Shown here piece after piece: positions 24,067-30,716 of a stretch of DNA of 33,416 bases. The stretch is from JAXDBW01 sp034678405 (GTDB lineage: Bacteria > Patescibacteriota > Patescibacteriia > UBA10025 > JAHIVO01), in the NCBI GenBank assembly GCA_034678405.1, contig JAXDBW010000058.1, positions 1 to 33,416 of the forward strand. The letters run 5' to 3'. How positions within the stretch are numbered: position 1 is the first letter of the stretch; each line of letters opens with the position of its first letter. The translations under genes were made by a program, and so were the position numbers. The notes below the pieces were generated by a model, which searched no databases, was not told the origin of the DNA, and worked only from the letters and a program-made list of their open reading frames with translations.

Positions 24067-25581
24067 TTAGTCAGTCGGCGACTGGGGCCGGTACTGGAGT
24101 GCTTCGGCAATATGCTCACTGGTCAGATGCTCTGCCCCACCGAGGTCGGCGATGGTCCGCGCGACTTTGAGGATGCGATGGTACACCCTGCCGGATAAAT
24201 AAAATTGATCAACTGCTCGCTTCAGGAGTTGCTCAGCCCCCTCATCCATCTGACAGTAGCGAGGGATCTCCCGAGATGCGAATTCGCTATTAGTGTGACC
24301 AACCGTCGAACGAACTATCTGCCGTTTTCGAGCAGCCTCTACCCGCTCGCGTACGATAGCGCTCGGCTCCCCACTCGGCTGCCCAACGAGTTGGTCATAG
24401 TCGAGCCGTGGCACCTGTACGTGGATATCAATCCGATCGAGGAGTGGTCCGGAAATTTTTTTATGATACCGCAATATCTGCAGCGGACTACACGTACACG
24501 ACCGCCGTTCGTCATAGAGGTACCCGCAGGGGCAGGGATTCTGAGCGGCCACCAGCATGAAGCGGGCGGGAAATGCTGCTGACCCGGCCGCTCGCGATAC
24601 CGTCACCACACCGTCCTCCAGTGGCTGGCGTAGACTTTCGAGCACGATGCGGGCAAATTCAGGAAACTCATCCAGGAACAGAACGCCACGATGCGCCAGC
24701 GAAATTTCCCCGGGCTGCGGGATGCTGCCACCGCCGACCAGCGCCACGGATGAGGTGGTGTGATGCGGCGTGCGGAATGGCCGCTCGTGGATGATACCCG
24801 CGCGCTGCAGCTGGCCGGCCACCGAATAAATCTTCGTCACCTCGAGCGACTCGTCATACGACATGGCGGGCAGAATCCCCGGCAGGCAGCGCGCCAGCAG
24901 CGTCTTACCCGAGCCCGGCGGCCCGGTCATCAGGACGTTGTGTCCCCCAGCCGCCGCGATCTCCAGGGCGCGCTTTACCTGTTCCTGACCCCGTACATCC
25001 CGCAGGTCAGGACCGACGCGGTCAGCATGAGTAACGACTGCACGCTGTCGGTACGCACGCATGCCCTGCCCGGCATTCAGATGATCGACAACGTCCCCGA
25101 GGTGTTTCACTGGATAGATTGTGACACCCTTGACCAGAGAGGCTTCAGCCGCATTAGCGGCAGGGACAAATAACTCCTTCTTGCCATTCGTGGCGGCAGC
25201 CATCGCCATCGATAAGACCCCGGGGACCGGACGTATTGATCCGTCCAGTGATAATTCGCCAACAAATAATTTGTCTCGGAGATCAATGCGTGCGTGTACC
25301 TCACCGCGCGCCTGCAGGATCGCGATGGCAATTGGCAGATCATATCCTGAACCCTCTTTCTTGATATCGGCTGGCGCGAGATTGACCGTCACCACGCCGG
25401 GCGGGAAATCAAAGCAGCTATTACGGATGCCAGACCGCACGCGCTCCTTCGCCTCCTGGATCGCGGTGTCCGGCAACCCAACGATAAACATCTTTGGCAG
25501 ACCGCGGGAGACGTCCGCCTCCACGTCCACAATCCGGGCATCCAGGCCCACGATCGCCGCTGAACATACAGTTGTAGCCAT
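24067..25581 (-). CDS. comM: ComM/YifB-family AAA+ ATPase (Mg-chelatase-like)
   Basis: ComM is an AAA+ hexameric helicase that promotes branch migration during natural transformation in gamma-proteobacteria; YifB relatives are widespread. At 504 residues the length is normal. Seen are an N-terminal LonC-like substrate domain (about 1-175), the Walker A motif GPPGSGKT (about 219-226), Walker B LFLDEF (about 299-304), the family signature RPFRTPHHTTS, a cysteine cluster CPCGYL...CTC and the C-terminal helical domain. Context gives no DNA-uptake neighbours. It is read from a divergent promoter shared with the zinc-ribbon gene; a hairpin lies just before the ATG. Confidence 0.95.
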   Translation of the reverse strand: MATTVCSAAIVGLDARIVDVEADVSRGLPKMFIVGLPDTAIQEAKERVRSGIRNSCFDFPPGVVTVNLAPADIKKEGSGYDLPIAIAILQARGEVHARIDLRDKLFVGELSLDGSIRPVPGVLSMAMAAATNGKKELFVPAANAAEASLVKGVTIYPVKHLGDVVDHLNAGQGMRAYRQRAVVTHADRVGPDLRDVRGQEQVKRALEIAAAGGHNVLMTGPPGSGKTLLARCLPGILPAMSYDESLEVTKIYSVAGQLQRAGIIHERPFRTPHHTTSSVALVGGGSIPQPGEISLAHRGVLFLDEFPEFARIVLESLRQPLEDGVVTVSRAAGSAAFPARFMLVAAQNPCPCGYLYDERRSCTCSPLQILRYHKKISGPLLDRIDIHVQVPRLDYDQLVGQPSGEPSAIVRERVEAARKRQIVRSTVGHTNSEFASREIPRYCQMDEGAEQLLKRAVDQFYLSGRVYHRILKVARTIADLGGAEHLTSEHIAEALQYRPQSPTD

Positions 25582-25587
25582 AACGAT

Positions 25588-25624
25588 AAAACCTTCCGCA
25601 CGTGTATAAACCGGGGAAGGTTTT
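25588..25624. promoter_or_regulatory. Hairpin in the comM 5' leader
   Basis: A perfect 10-bp stem AAAACCTTCC / GGAAGGTTTT with a 17-nt loop ends 6 nt upstream of the comM ATG (25581). The GGAAGG arm is the only Shine-Dalgarno-like stretch before the start and would be paired, so it could hide the ribosome site. On the plus strand it ends in T5 and resembles a terminator, but no plus gene precedes it. Confidence 0.5.
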
Positions 25625-25647
25625 TCGAAAATTCTTCTCTGCCAGAG

Positions 25648-25675
25648 ATAGTATCATACCCTCAGAAATCGTCAA
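25648..25675 (-). promoter_or_regulatory. comM promoter (extended -10)
   Basis: TTGACG (25670-25675), a 16-nt spacer and TACTAT (25648-25653) with TGA just upstream. The leader is about 60 nt. Confidence 0.65.
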
Positions 25676-25677
25676 GT

Positions 25678-25706
25678 TTGACGAGCCGGGGACGATACGG
25701 TGTAAT
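25678..25706 (+). promoter_or_regulatory. Divergent promoter of the zinc-ribbon gene
   Basis: TTGACG (25678-25683), a 17-nt spacer and TGTAAT (25701-25706). Its -35 is the mirror of the comM -35: the two form the palindrome TCGTCAA / TTGACGA around a 2-nt centre (25669-25684). Confidence 0.65.
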
Positions 25707-25766
25707 GTATATGTACCCATCAAATCGTACACCCACAATCTACACATCCAAGGAGGGATACTGTAT

Positions 25767-25988
25767 ATGTCAGGTCCATACGAAAATCGGACACTCATCT
25801 GCAGCGACTGTCAGGAAGAATTCGTTTTTACCGCCGACGCCCAAGAGTGGTGGTATGACGAAAAGGGATTCACTGATGATCCCAAACGCTGCCGGTCATG
25901 TAATAATGACCACCAAAAAGAAAAACGTGCCCGGCGCCAAGGAAGCACCACACATGGCAATCATCGCCAACCACCCGCCCACCGCTAA
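25767..25988 (+). CDS. Small zinc-ribbon protein (zf-trcl type, 73 aa)
   Basis: The start ATG has AAGGAGGG about 8 nt upstream. The zinc ribbon is formed by two CxxC knuckles: CSDC near residue 12 and CRSC near residue 45. Between them, EFVFTADAQEWWYDEKGF and the following PKRC match the PF13451 zf-trcl pattern. The C-terminal part is basic (KEKRARRQ), so nucleic-acid or protein contact is plausible. The function of this family is unknown. It is read divergently from comM and is followed by a tiny ORF and a terminator. Confidence 0.85.
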   Translation: MSGPYENRTLICSDCQEEFVFTADAQEWWYDEKGFTDDPKRCRSCNNDHQKEKRARRQGSTTHGNHRQPPAHR

Positions 25989-25998
25989 AAGGAGTTTA

Positions 25999-26025
25999 AT
26001 GGATAGTACCGTACCATTTCGCTAG
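25999..26025 (+). CDS. Possible 8-residue mini-ORF between the zinc-ribbon gene and its terminator
   Basis: ATG with a good AAAAGGAG 4 nt before it; it encodes MDSTVPFR and ends TAG directly at the start of the terminator stem. Whether it is translated cannot be told from the sequence. Confidence 0.25.
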   Translation: MDSTVPFR

Positions 26026-26059
26026 GCGCCGCCACTTCACGTGGTGGCGCTATTTTTTT
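26026..26059 (+). terminator. Rho-independent terminator of the zinc-ribbon gene
   Basis: A 10-bp stem (GCGCCGCCAC / GTGGTGGCGC, one G-T pair) with loop TTCAC (26026-26050) is followed by TATTTTTTT. It overlaps the stop codon of the convergent pseudouridine synthase gene (26050). It is not a good minus-strand terminator. Confidence 0.85.
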
Positions 26060-26718
26060 ATTTCTTGGTATTTACCTGACGGGATCCGACCGAGGGTGTA
26101 CATGCCGACCCGCACCCGCACGAGACGTTTCACCCGGACACCGAGAGCGTCCATCATCCGGCGAATTTGACGCTTCCACCCCTGATGGAGGACCAGTCGA
26201 TACGTCATTCCAGAAAGCGCCGTTAATTCATCAGCCCGGGCCATGCCCTCCTCGAGCCGCACGCCAGTGTACAGCCGCTCTAACTCTGCCTCGGTTAACG
26301 GACGACTGAGGGTGACGAGGTACTCTTTCTCTTTTTTATATTTCGGATGCATCAGTTCCTGGAGAAATGCTCCGTCATCCGACAAGATGACGAGCCCTTC
26401 GGAGTCTTTGTCCAGGCGACCGCCGATGTTGAGTGACTGATACTGTCTGGGCAGCAGCGAAAAAATTGAGCGCTCATTCTCAAATCGCTCATGCGTACAT
26501 ACATAGCCGGCGGGTTTGTGCAGAGCGAGATAGACATGCTGCCGCACCGGCATAATGCGACGACCGCGGACGGTGACGACATCGCGCTCGGGCGAGACGT
26601 CGATGCCCAGCTTCTCAACCACCGTGCCATTGACGGATACCTGGCCGGCGCGGATGAGAGTATCTGCCTTGCGGCGGGAAACGGTGCCACTGGCTGCAAG
26701 AAATTTATTTATACGCAT
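26050..26718 (-). CDS. Pseudouridine synthase, RsuA/RluB/E/F family
   Basis: It converts specific uridines in rRNA (16S or 23S) to pseudouridine. The ATG at 26718 is chosen because the protein then begins with the S4 RNA-binding domain (MRINKFLAASGTVSRRKAD, about 1-48). The catalytic domain spans about 60-222, with catalytic Asp103 in GGRLDKDSEGLV, plus the family segments LHKPAG and WKRQIRRMMDALG. The exact rRNA target (RsuA versus RluB) cannot be assigned. There is no Shine-Dalgarno; the -10 lies 10 nt before the ATG. An upstream in-frame start at 26766 would precede the promoter's start site and is rejected. Confidence 0.92.
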   Translation of the reverse strand: MRINKFLAASGTVSRRKADTLIRAGQVSVNGTVVEKLGIDVSPERDVVTVRGRRIMPVRQHVYLALHKPAGYVCTHERFENERSIFSLLPRQYQSLNIGGRLDKDSEGLVILSDDGAFLQELMHPKYKKEKEYLVTLSRPLTEAELERLYTGVRLEEGMARADELTALSGMTYRLVLHQGWKRQIRRMMDALGVRVKRLVRVRVGMYTLGRIPSGKYQEIKK

Positions 26719-26728
26719 ATAGTCGTAG

Positions 26729-26734
26729 TATACC
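26729..26734 (-). promoter_or_regulatory. -10 element of the pseudouridine synthase promoter (leaderless)
   Basis: TATACT on the minus strand, 10 nt from the ATG at 26718. The -35 region lies in the T-run of the preceding terminator and is weak. The predicted start is within about 3 nt of the ATG. Confidence 0.45.
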
Positions 26735-26739
26735 GCACA

Positions 26740-26772
26740 AATAAAAAACAGACGATGGCTAACCACCGTCTG
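26740..26772 (-). terminator. Rho-independent terminator of the secreted protein gene
   Basis: A 10-bp stem (26749-26758 with 26763-26772, one G-T pair) and loop TTAG are followed by T6 and more T (26740-26748). The gene's own stop codon lies in the loop. Confidence 0.9.
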
Positions 26773-27556
26773 TCAGGAGTTTCGTGCGCAAGGTACTAAG
26801 TTGCTGCTCCCAGAAGTCCCAGTCGCGACACATGCCCACACTGCAGGCATAGGGTAGGGCGGATTCGAGCCAATTGAGTCCTTTGTTGAGTTCGGTGATT
26901 TTTTCCTCCACCGACATCGTGTCATACTTCTGTATGTATCGGTAGGCGTATTTCGCCCATGATAGACGATAGAGAAATATTTCAACCTGACTCAGACTAT
27001 CATAGTGAGCCTTCAGCCAGAGTAAATCCGCGGACGCATACCCGAGTAGATCGGATAAGACATCGGCACTCTCGACAGCCGCCGTCAGCCGATGAATATG
27101 ATAGAGCACACTCATCGAATCAACTCGAGTACCCTGAGAAACATACTTCTCAAACTTATCCTGGGCCTTGTCTTTTGGACTACTGCCAAAGATACCGAGC
27201 GATAGCGTGTTCACGCCAGAGCTGACATTCAAAAGGTTCGCCAACCCTTTGTCACGGATAACCATCATGTCGATCGTGCCGCCATACACCGTGGCGGCAG
27301 TCGTCCAGCCGCTGTCCGCGACGAACTGGTCGAGATAGCGTCGACTGCGCTCGAGGTAGCCATCATACTTATTGAAGGCGAGATTGTGCGCCAGGACCAT
27401 TCGGTCCCAGAGATTGCTATCTGTGGGGTGCGCCTCGAGTGAATCGAGTTGTTGCTGTGCATCTTCGTGGAAGCTATATACCACTGGAAGATCGCACGCA
27501 CACGACGCGGCTCTGCTCATCAGCCAGAACAGCAGACAAAACACGAGTTGTTTCAC
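26759..27556 (-). CDS. Secreted protein of unknown function (265 aa)
   Basis: The start is a GTG with a strong GGAGG 7 nt upstream, so the usual ATG start is absent. Residues 1-20 are a signal peptide (basic KQ, hydrophobic core FCLLFWLMS, cleavage near SCA); the cysteines at about 19-21 could make it a lipoprotein candidate, though no canonical lipobox spacing is certain. The rest is helix-rich with Leu/Tyr/Trp-heavy segments (for example YDGYLERSRRYLDQF) like short tetratricopeptide-type helices, but no repeat is convincing. Two cysteines near the C-terminus (CSVGMC) could form a disulfide. It is a separate unit with its own promoter and terminator. Family not recognised. Confidence 0.75.
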   Translation of the reverse strand: MKQLVFCLLFWLMSRAASCACDLPVVYSFHEDAQQQLDSLEAHPTDSNLWDRMVLAHNLAFNKYDGYLERSRRYLDQFVADSGWTTAATVYGGTIDMMVIRDKGLANLLNVSSGVNTLSLGIFGSSPKDKAQDKFEKYVSQGTRVDSMSVLYHIHRLTAAVESADVLSDLLGYASADLLWLKAHYDSLSQVEIFLYRLSWAKYAYRYIQKYDTMSVEEKITELNKGLNWLESALPYACSVGMCRDWDFWEQQLSTLRTKLLTDGG

Positions 27557-27604
27557 GTGGAATCCTCCGTTAGAGTTTGGTAAAGGTCTATTTCAAATTG
27601 CTCT

Positions 27605-27633
27605 ATCTTAGCATACCGACAGCATTTTACCAA
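27605..27633 (-). promoter_or_regulatory. Promoter of the secreted protein gene
   Basis: TTGGTA (27628-27633), a 17-nt spacer and TAAGAT (27605-27610) preceded by TGC. The -35 overlaps the T-run of the upstream terminator. The leader is about 40 nt and includes the GGAGG. Confidence 0.7.
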
Positions 27634-27668
27634 TACAAATGACCCCCGCTTTCCGGCAACGGGGGTCA
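27632..27668 (-). terminator. Rho-independent terminator of the CDP-alcohol phosphatidyltransferase gene
   Basis: A 9-bp stem TGACCCCCG / CGGGGGTCA (27640-27668) is followed by TTTGTATT (27632-27639) on the minus strand. It lies 19 nt past the stop. Confidence 0.85.
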
Positions 27669-27686
27669 GGGGAACAGATACCGAGT

Positions 27687-28403
27687 CTATTGATCACGAT
27701 ACTGATCGAAGAGCTTTAAAGACCGATGGAAACGCCGGGCGAGGTTAATCAAGGTGGGGATAGACACAAGGGTGGTCACACTACCGAGATAGTAGGTCCA
27801 GCGGACGTCCTCCGGCAAAAGCCAGAGGCCGATGATCACCGCTGACAGAGCCAGATGAAATCCCGCACGGGTCAGGGGTTTTTTCTCCTGAAACCGCATG
27901 TTCAGCGATTCAATCCGCGCCCGATAGTATGAGGAAATCGGATGCGCAATCGCGGCGGCGAGCAACAAACCAAGAAACACCCGATACCACACGAGGTGTC
28001 CCAGCTGCTGAGTCAGCATTCCCTCAAATCCAAATCCGATCAAACCAATAAACAACAGTCCATCATTGACGCGGTCAACGGCCGGATCAAGAAATGCCCC
28101 CATTTGTCGGAGGCGCTTGGATCGCTGGGGCATAGCCCGTGCCAGGACGCCATCAGCCACATCACAGATGCCATTGCCAATCAAGAAAAGACCAGCAGCC
28201 AACCAATGATCGTACCACATCGCCGCCCCGGCGAGCAGCGCAAACACCACGCTCAGCCAGGTGAAATAATTGGGATCGATGCCGTGCCGTGCTAACCAGC
28301 GGGCCAGTGGGCCAATCACTCGCGATGACCAGTCGTGGAGGCGGGTCGGAGTAAACTCCGTTACTTTCTTAGGGATAGACACTCGGGTCTCCTTATCGTT
28401 CAT
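27687..28403 (-). CDS. CDP-alcohol phosphatidyltransferase family membrane enzyme
   Basis: The family joins a CDP-diacylglycerol or related CDP-lipid to an alcohol (glycerol phosphate, inositol phosphate, serine) to make phospholipids. The signature D-x2-D-G-x2-A-R ... G-x3-D-x3-D is present as Asp81, Asp84, Gly85, Ala88-Arg89, Gly102, Asp106 and Asp110. The gap between Arg89 and Gly102 is 12 residues where about 8 is usual, which marks it as unusual. Several transmembrane helices follow (about 48-80, 114-126, 133-153, 182-197). The substrate cannot be assigned. It has its own promoter and no Shine-Dalgarno. Confidence 0.85.
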   Translation of the reverse strand: MNDKETRVSIPKKVTEFTPTRLHDWSSRVIGPLARWLARHGIDPNYFTWLSVVFALLAGAAMWYDHWLAAGLFLIGNGICDVADGVLARAMPQRSKRLRQMGAFLDPAVDRVNDGLLFIGLIGFGFEGMLTQQLGHLVWYRVFLGLLLAAAIAHPISSYYRARIESLNMRFQEKKPLTRAGFHLALSAVIIGLWLLPEDVRWTYYLGSVTTLVSIPTLINLARRFHRSLKLFDQYRDQ

Positions 28404-28431
28404 AATAGAATGTACTAGGATGGGAGCCTCG

Positions 28432-28461
28432 AGTGTATCAGTCAGCTGACGCTATCGTCAA
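28432..28461 (-). promoter_or_regulatory. Promoter of the phosphatidyltransferase gene (extended -10)
   Basis: TTGACG (28456-28461), an 18-nt spacer and TACACT (28432-28437) preceded by TGA. The -35 overlaps the 3' end of lspA. The leader is about 22 nt. Confidence 0.6.
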
Positions 28462-28913
28462 GGACGGCTCCAGAACAATATGATAATGCTGATAGCCGCA
28501 CCCACGATGATCAAGACGTCGGCGAGATTGAAGACCGGAGTAAATGATAGCGTCAGATAATCAACTACATAACCAAATCTGACTCGATCAATTAGATTTG
28601 ACCCCGCCCCGGCGATGATGCCTTCAGCACCGATGACCAGCCAGACCTGTCGTCGCCGCCAGGCATAAACAATCACACTGACGAGGACGAGGAGGATCGC
28701 TGCCGTCAAGCCAATGATCAGCCACTGCGGCAGGCTAATGCCGTAGCCCACGCCGGTATTCTGCTCGAGCTGCAATCGTACGACATCGCCAATCATAGAT
28801 CGTCCCTCAAGCGGCAAGCGATAGAGGGCGTAGTATTTCAGTAATCGGTCAATGACAAACAGCCCCACCAAGAGTGAGACGCTAATGGTACTATACCGCC
28901 GCAGGCGATACAT
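28458..28913 (-). CDS. lspA: Lipoprotein signal peptidase II
   Basis: It cleaves the signal peptides of lipidated prolipoproteins in the membrane; an aspartic protease. At 151 residues it has normal length. Four hydrophobic helices are visible (about 12-24, 62-85, 90-103, 128-148). The catalytic Asp pair is Asp118 in VVDYLTL and Asp132 in FNLAD; QNTGVGYG matches the conserved N-x-G motif. It starts 9 nt after the DksA-like gene and is probably co-transcribed with it. Presence of lspA implies the cell makes lipoproteins. Confidence 0.95.
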   Translation of the reverse strand: MYRLRRYSTISVSLLVGLFVIDRLLKYYALYRLPLEGRSMIGDVVRLQLEQNTGVGYGISLPQWLIIGLTAAILLVLVSVIVYAWRRRQVWLVIGAEGIIAGAGSNLIDRVRFGYVVDYLTLSFTPVFNLADVLIIVGAAISIIILFWSRP

Positions 28914-28922
28914 ACGCTCAGG

Positions 28923-29303
28923 TTAGCGTTTGGCCGCGTCGTCCATACAGCGGACGGCGCTCGGATTGGCAGCCAGGCGTTGCTGTTCGATCGGTTTCTG
29001 ACAGACTTCGCAGAGGCCGTAGGTGCCCTGCTCGATCCGGTCGAGTGCGTTACTGATTTTTTCGAGTTGCTCCTCGAGGTTGCGCTCCAGTGAGATGCTG
29101 TCCTGGAATTGAGCTACTTCGACGGCGTTGTCTTCTTCTTTTTCGCCCATCTCATTCCATTTCACCTGTACCTTGTCCTTATTAAATTCATCATCACCGG
29201 TCATGCCATGGAGTTGCTTTTCGAGCCTCGCTTTTTCTCCTAGTAATTTCTCTTTTTGCTGGTCAATAAATGACTGCTCATAGTGATCCTGGGTGGTCGT
29301 CAT
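28923..29303 (-). CDS. DksA/TraR-type zinc-finger protein with a degenerate fourth ligand
   Basis: DksA-family proteins bind RNA polymerase through the secondary channel and modulate transcription with ppGpp. The coiled-coil part is about residues 8-92. The zinc knuckle has Cys98, Cys101 and Cys119, but the expected fourth cysteine is Asp122 (C-M-D-D). At 126 residues it is close to TraR/DksA-like lengths. Zinc binding may thus be altered or lost. It has its own extended -10 promoter and a hairpin at the 5' end of its transcript, and is followed by lspA. Confidence 0.85.
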   Translation of the reverse strand: MTTTQDHYEQSFIDQQKEKLLGEKARLEKQLHGMTGDDEFNKDKVQVKWNEMGEKEEDNAVEVAQFQDSISLERNLEEQLEKISNALDRIEQGTYGLCEVCQKPIEQQRLAANPSAVRCMDDAAKR

Positions 29304-29329
29304 ACTCTATTGATTCAATAAATAAGGCT

Positions 29330-29345
29330 GAGCCGAAATCGGCTC
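29330..29345 (-). promoter_or_regulatory. Hairpin at the start of the DksA-like transcript
   Basis: Stem GAGCCG / CGGCTC with a 4-nt loop starts at about the predicted transcription start (near 29346). It is followed by only a weak T-rich stretch, so it could be a 5'-end stabilising hairpin or a poor gdhA terminator. Confidence 0.4.
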
Positions 29346-29352
29346 GCTGGTC

Positions 29353-29380
29353 AGTATAGCACAGGCGAAAAAACGCGCAA
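29353..29380 (-). promoter_or_regulatory. Promoter of the DksA-like gene and lspA (extended -10)
   Basis: TTGCGC (29375-29380), a 16-nt spacer and TATACT (29353-29358) preceded by TGC. The leader is about 43 nt. It lies directly past the gdhA stop (29385). Confidence 0.6.
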
Positions 29381-29384
29381 CAGA

Positions 29385-30659
29385 CTATTCTTTCGCTGTG
29401 GGCATCGCGTCGGCGATACGCTGTACCCCGAGCAAATACGCCGCATCACGCAAATGAATATGCTTCTCCTGACTAAGTTCCCACATCGCCTGGAATGACC
29501 GTGCCATGATCTCCCGGAGCTCAGTAAATACTTTTTCCTCGGTCCATGATTCGCCATTTTTATTCTGCAGCCATTCAAAATAGCTAACCGTCACACCACC
29601 GGCATTAGCCAGTGAGTCAGGCAGGACAATGATGTCACGTTTATAGAGTTCCGCATCAGCTTCGGGAGTAATCGCTCCGTTCGCCAGCTCGAGCACCACC
29701 TGCGCTTTTACCTCGAGTGCGTTCTCGCTCCTGATTTGGTTTTCGAGCGCGGCTGGGACGAGGACATCAACGTTGAGCTTCAGCAAATCCTCATTGCTAA
29801 TGAGTTTGTAGTTTTCACAATCACATACTGTCCCGACGCAGTAGCAGCCATCAATCATGCCTTTTTGTTTCTTCGTATTCATGATGTTCTCAGGATCCAT
29901 ACCACCGTTGCGTTTATCATAGATGGCGCCTTTCGAATCCGAGACGGCGATCACCTTGTACCCCGCTTCGTGGAAGAGACGGGCGATATGATAGCCGGCA
30001 TTACCAAATCCCTGGACAGCCACCGTCGTTTCCGCGGGAACCATTTTCTTGTGTTTGGCTAATTCCTGAAAGACATAAAACCCACCCTGGGCAGTAGCGG
30101 TGTCGCGACCCGCTGAACCGCCTACCTCGAGGGGTTTGCCGGTGAAGGCGGCTGGCGTATCCTCGCCCACGAGTTTCGAATATTCATCCGCCATCCATGA
30201 CATGATCAGCGGATTGGTATATACATCCGGCGCGGGGATGTCTTTGTCCGGACCGATGTCTCGATAAAACGTCTTCACCCATTCGCGTGAGAGGCGCTCG
30301 AGTTCACCCTCGGATAATGCTTTGGGATTTACCTGGATGCCGCCTTTGCCACCGCCCATGGGGATGTCGACGACGGCACATTTGATCGCCATGAGGAAGG
30401 CGAGCGTCTTCACTTCATCGAGATTAGCCTCGGGATGAAAACGGATGCCGCCTTTGTACGGACCGCGCGCGTTATTGAACTGCACCCGATACCCCGGAAA
30501 CACTTTCGTCTCCCCATTGTCCATCGTGATGGTCAGCTCGCGCTGGATGATCGAGTCGGGCATGCCAATTTTCTCGACGGCCTCAGCTGACAAACCGAGC
30601 GCCGCTCCGGCACGATGCAGATTTTTCATGGCGTTAGTAAATGGGTTGATGTGTTCCAT
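29385..30659 (-). CDS. gdhA: Glutamate dehydrogenase
   Basis: Reversible oxidative deamination of glutamate to 2-oxoglutarate with NAD(P). The 424-residue length is typical of the bacterial/archaeal hexameric type. Seen are the substrate-site segments GPYKGGIRFHP and DIPMGGGKGGI (catalytic Lys), DIPAPDV, and the Rossmann loop QGFGNAGYHIA. Cofactor preference is not decided by the sequence. The ATG at 30659 is chosen over a TTG at 30668. There is no Shine-Dalgarno, and an inverted repeat that ends trxB lies just upstream, so it may be expressed by read-through. Confidence 0.96.
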   Translation of the reverse strand: MEHINPFTNAMKNLHRAGAALGLSAEAVEKIGMPDSIIQRELTITMDNGETKVFPGYRVQFNNARGPYKGGIRFHPEANLDEVKTLAFLMAIKCAVVDIPMGGGKGGIQVNPKALSEGELERLSREWVKTFYRDIGPDKDIPAPDVYTNPLIMSWMADEYSKLVGEDTPAAFTGKPLEVGGSAGRDTATAQGGFYVFQELAKHKKMVPAETTVAVQGFGNAGYHIARLFHEAGYKVIAVSDSKGAIYDKRNGGMDPENIMNTKKQKGMIDGCYCVGTVCDCENYKLISNEDLLKLNVDVLVPAALENQIRSENALEVKAQVVLELANGAITPEADAELYKRDIIVLPDSLANAGGVTVSYFEWLQNKNGESWTEEKVFTELREIMARSFQAMWELSQEKHIHLRDAAYLLGVQRIADAMPTAKE

Positions 30660-30675
30660 GTGAAACAATGATTAT

Positions 30676-30700
30676 GAAAACGCCGGAATCCGGCGTTTTC
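30676..30700. terminator. Symmetric terminator between trxB and gdhA
   Basis: A perfect inverted repeat of GAAAACGCCGG and its complement with a 3-nt centre; four U follow on the minus strand as part of the stem. It is 17 nt past the trxB stop and 17 nt before the gdhA ATG, so it also forms the gdhA leader. Confidence 0.7.
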
Positions 30701-30716
30701 TGATCAAATTATTACT

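Noticed and set aside
26718..26766. Upstream start (26766) for the pseudouridine synthase
   Set aside because: The added residues cross the upstream terminator and the -10 element; the S4 domain starts at 26718.
30659..30675. Promoter with CATAAT before gdhA
   Set aside because: No acceptable -35 and the element lies in the terminator's edge, so it is not called.
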